From Riemerella columbina DSM 16469 (GTDB lineage: Bacteria > Bacteroidota > Bacteroidia > Flavobacteriales > Weeksellaceae), in the NCBI RefSeq assembly GCF_000374405.1, contig NZ_KB894251.1, positions 1 through 64,000 of the forward strand: 64,000 bases of DNA, read 5' to 3'. The number at the start of each line of letters is the position of its first letter. The first letter of the stretch is position 1. The translations under genes were made by a program, and so were the position numbers. The notes beneath the pieces are model-generated. The model did not search any database. It was not told where the DNA came from and worked only from the letters and a program-made list of their open reading frames with translations. Positions 62,687 to 64,000 of the stretch are shown here, one piece after another.

Positions 62687-63541
62687 ATGAAAAAAATTCT
62701 ATCATTTTTATTACTAGTTCCTATCTATATATTGAGTCAGAATCAAGAAAAGTTAGATTCTTTACTTTATTACATAGATAATGAAGATAAAATATATACA
62801 AAAGTAAGTGAATATTGTACTATTGATAGTTATAGCAAATATCCACAGCCTCCAGAAGATGCCATGCTATTTATTAGTGGTTATTCCTCATGCGATAAAT
62901 ATGGTAGTGGTACATCATATTTTCTTAAAGTTATGTATGGAAGTTATGAATATTATTATCCCGTGAACTTTAATAATAAAGTTTATAGGTTAAATGGAGA
63001 AAAAACTTTTGTAGACTATATGGATTGGTATGATGAACTTTCTGAAGATGATAAAGAATTGATAAAACAGGAAGCTAAGAATTTATCCGAAGTATTAGTC
63101 TTAAAAGAAAAAAAACGACTATTTGAAAAATTAAACAGATATGAAAATTTAGGAATTGCCATACTTGAAGCAGTTCCTACAGATAATTACTCTATGACTG
63201 GAGCAAAATTTAGAATTATTAATTTTTCAAACAAAACAATAAAATATATCACTTTTAATTTTTATGGTATAAATTCAGTAGATGACAAGGTTCTATATCG
63301 AAGAGGAACATATAATGCTAGTCGGAAAGGTATTGGACCAGTTGAAAAATATGATATTTCAGAATGGAGTTTTGATGATGTATGGCTAACAGATATAGTT
63401 CAAACATTAGAATTAACATCAGTGAATATTCAATATACCAATGGTACTTCTAAAACTATAAAAATAACGAAAAATCATTGGCTTAATGAGGATATAATTG
63501 ACAGGTACTCGGAGCTATCAAAAGAATTAGATCTAAAATAA
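62687..63541 (+). CDS. Secreted protein of unknown function, 284 aa (prophage cargo)
   Basis: Start at ATG 62687 (MKKILSFLLLVPIYILSQ), a Sec signal cleaved near residue 18; the longer frame adds 16 residues over the promoter. The mature protein is Tyr/Asp/Lys-rich. A beta region GAKFRIINFSNKTIKYITFNFYG resembles immunoglobulin-like strands. It has its own promoter and a terminator on each side, so it is a moron: probably expressed in the lysogen. Host role unknown. Confidence 0.65.
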   Translation: MKKILSFLLLVPIYILSQNQEKLDSLLYYIDNEDKIYTKVSEYCTIDSYSKYPQPPEDAMLFISGYSSCDKYGSGTSYFLKVMYGSYEYYYPVNFNNKVYRLNGEKTFVDYMDWYDELSEDDKELIKQEAKNLSEVLVLKEKKRLFEKLNRYENLGIAILEAVPTDNYSMTGAKFRIINFSNKTIKYITFNFYGINSVDDKVLYRRGTYNASRKGIGPVEKYDISEWSFDDVWLTDIVQTLELTSVNIQYTNGTSKTIKITKNHWLNEDIIDRYSELSKELDLK

Positions 63542-63553
63542 AAACTATAATTC

Positions 63554-63576
63554 AAGCCCTATCAGGGGCTTTTTTA
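63554..63576 (+). terminator. Terminator between convergent genes
   Basis: AAGCCC (63554-63559) pairs with GGGCTT, then six T. It also lies at the end of the leftward 48-aa gene. Confidence 0.7.
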
Positions 63577-63720
63577 GTACCCAATATTTTTATAATAAGC
63601 ATCCTCACATTGGCTTAATACAAGCTCTAAATCTTGTATTTCCTTATATTGTTGATATACTACAACCCCTAGAACAACTATTATTAGTAGCAAAACGATA
63701 TAGATAACTTTCTGTTTCAT
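63574..63720 (-). CDS. Small single-pass membrane protein, 48 aa
   Basis: Start at ATG 63720 (MKQKVIYIVLL). One membrane segment (VIYIVLLLIIVVLGVVVY, about 5-22) is followed by a short polar tail with two acidic stretches. No family recognised. It is the only leftward gene at this end, with its own -7 box (63735-63742). Confidence 0.55.
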   Translation of the reverse strand: MKQKVIYIVLLLIIVVLGVVVYQQYKEIQDLELVLSQCEDAYYKNIGY

Positions 63721-63734
63721 AGCCTTTTTTTCTT

Positions 63735-63742
63735 CAAATATA
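63735..63742 (-). promoter_or_regulatory. -7 box of the 48-aa gene
   Basis: Minus-strand TATATTTG, 14 bases before the start. Confidence 0.55.
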
Positions 63743-63800
63743 ATAATTTTATAGAAATTAAATTTATCCAATAAATAAGTGATATATTTAATTTTTTTTA

Positions 63801-63942
63801 TATATTTGCAACGCTACAATATCGTAAGTAATCTTACATTTTAACGGATTTTAATCATCATAGATTAACCCCTATTGGAGAGACCGAAAGGTCTGTATCG
63901 TTCTTACGATGTTGTAGCAACTCCTTTGGGGGTTTTTATTTA
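63801..63942 (+). ncRNA. Structured RNA or leader with interleaved pairing
   Basis: A -7 box TATATTTG (63801-63808) puts the start near 63813. Segment A (63813-63828) pairs with A' (63903-63918) over 16 positions with one G-U. Segment B (63867-63880) pairs with B' (63921-63934) at 12 of 14 positions and B' runs into a U-rich tail, a terminator. AGACC-GAAA-GGTCT (63881-63894) is a tetraloop hairpin between. The order A-B-A'-B' means a pseudoknot or two alternative folds. No start codon is seen within it. Confidence 0.65.
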
Positions 63943-63978
63943 TTAAACATTTTACATTAACTTTTAAATAGTATTGTC

Positions 63979-64000
63979 ATGCTACAAACAATCAATTTAG
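63979..64000 (+). CDS. Start of a gene cut by the window edge
   Basis: ATG at 63979 opens MLQTINL to the last base. It lies 37 bases after the structured RNA, which may be its leader. Too short to identify. Confidence 0.3.

Larger units (their letters stand above)
41233..64000. mobile_element. Prophage, left end inside window, right end beyond it
   Basis: Between the tRNA-like fragment at 41233 and the window edge lie regulators, primase-ATPase, an iteron cluster, fibre, lysis cassette, protease, capsid, terminase and cargo genes, almost all on the plus strand. No integrase, portal or tail tape measure is seen, so about the rest of the phage lies past 64 kb. The absence of a Mu-type transposase argues against a transposable phage. 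Confidence 0.9.

Noticed and set aside
41305-63720. Mu-like transposable prophage
   Set aside because: No transposase pair or Mu-type early genes are seen, and a tRNA-derived att site is present.
63813-63942. Retron or CRISPR tracrRNA identity of the structured RNA
   Set aside because: No reverse transcriptase or cas gene is visible and the space between the outer helix arms (74 bases) is short for an msr-msd. Kept only as an alternative until the gene at 63979 is known.

Overview
The window comes from a low-GC flavobacterium, most likely the Chryseobacterium/Riemerella side of Weeksellaceae. Evidence: repeated Bacteroidetes-type -7 boxes (TAnnTTTG), a type IX secretion gene (porZ), a DUF5686 outer-membrane protein, split 5'-nucleotidase genes, and housekeeping proteins of flavobacterial type. 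The family-level placement is an inference from reading, not from a search.

Bases 1-2700 are accessory DNA. The 3' part of a FISUMP (C-type-lectin-like) surface protein ends in a GC-rich stretch full of AAC/AGC/TAC/GAC codons. That is the signature of a variable region of a diversity-generating retroelement (DGR); the reverse transcriptase and template repeat are not in the window. A 710-base gene-poor stretch, a small Bacteroidetes-specific protein of unknown function and a decayed intergenic repeat follow.

Bases 2.7-41.2 kb are ordinary chromosome. On the minus strand: polyamine synthesis (speA-speB), small envelope proteins (YtxH, holin-like), gyrA with a TPR protein, an EptA-type phosphoethanolamine transferase overlapping a PAP2 phosphatase, rluB-type pseudouridine synthase, rsgA, methylmalonyl-CoA mutase small subunit, ftsB-like, udk, etfBA, a short-chain dehydrogenase and rarA. 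On the plus strand: yidD-lgt and an RsmB-type methyltransferase. Then come an APC permease, pnuC, an AraC regulator beside an RclC-like protein, tsaC-yaaA-prmC, a metG-nucleotidase-porZ-recO operon and a DUF5686 gene. One small conserved gene (10643-10960) is broken by a stop codon. A composite repeat lies directly downstream of three genes, always in the same orientation relative to the gene.

From 41.23 kb to the right edge is an incomplete prophage. Its left end is a 3' fragment of a tRNA-like gene followed by the host terminator, so the intact tRNA and the integrase should lie beyond 64 kb. Its order is: repressor and Cro-like regulators, small early genes, a TOPRIM primase-ATPase, an iteron cluster that looks like a replication origin, small unknown proteins, a tail-fibre-like protein, a lysis cassette (holin, apparent unimolecular spanin, M15 endolysin), S49 protease, a coiled-coil/capsid fusion, a structural protein sharing the fibre's N-terminal domain, a PLD-like protein, terminase, a HicAB module and a secreted cargo protein.

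The most intriguing items are the DGR-like variable region, a strongly structured RNA at 63.80-63.94 kb with interleaved complementary segments (pseudoknot or switch), the iteron cluster, and the domain shared between the fibre and a capsid-adjacent protein.
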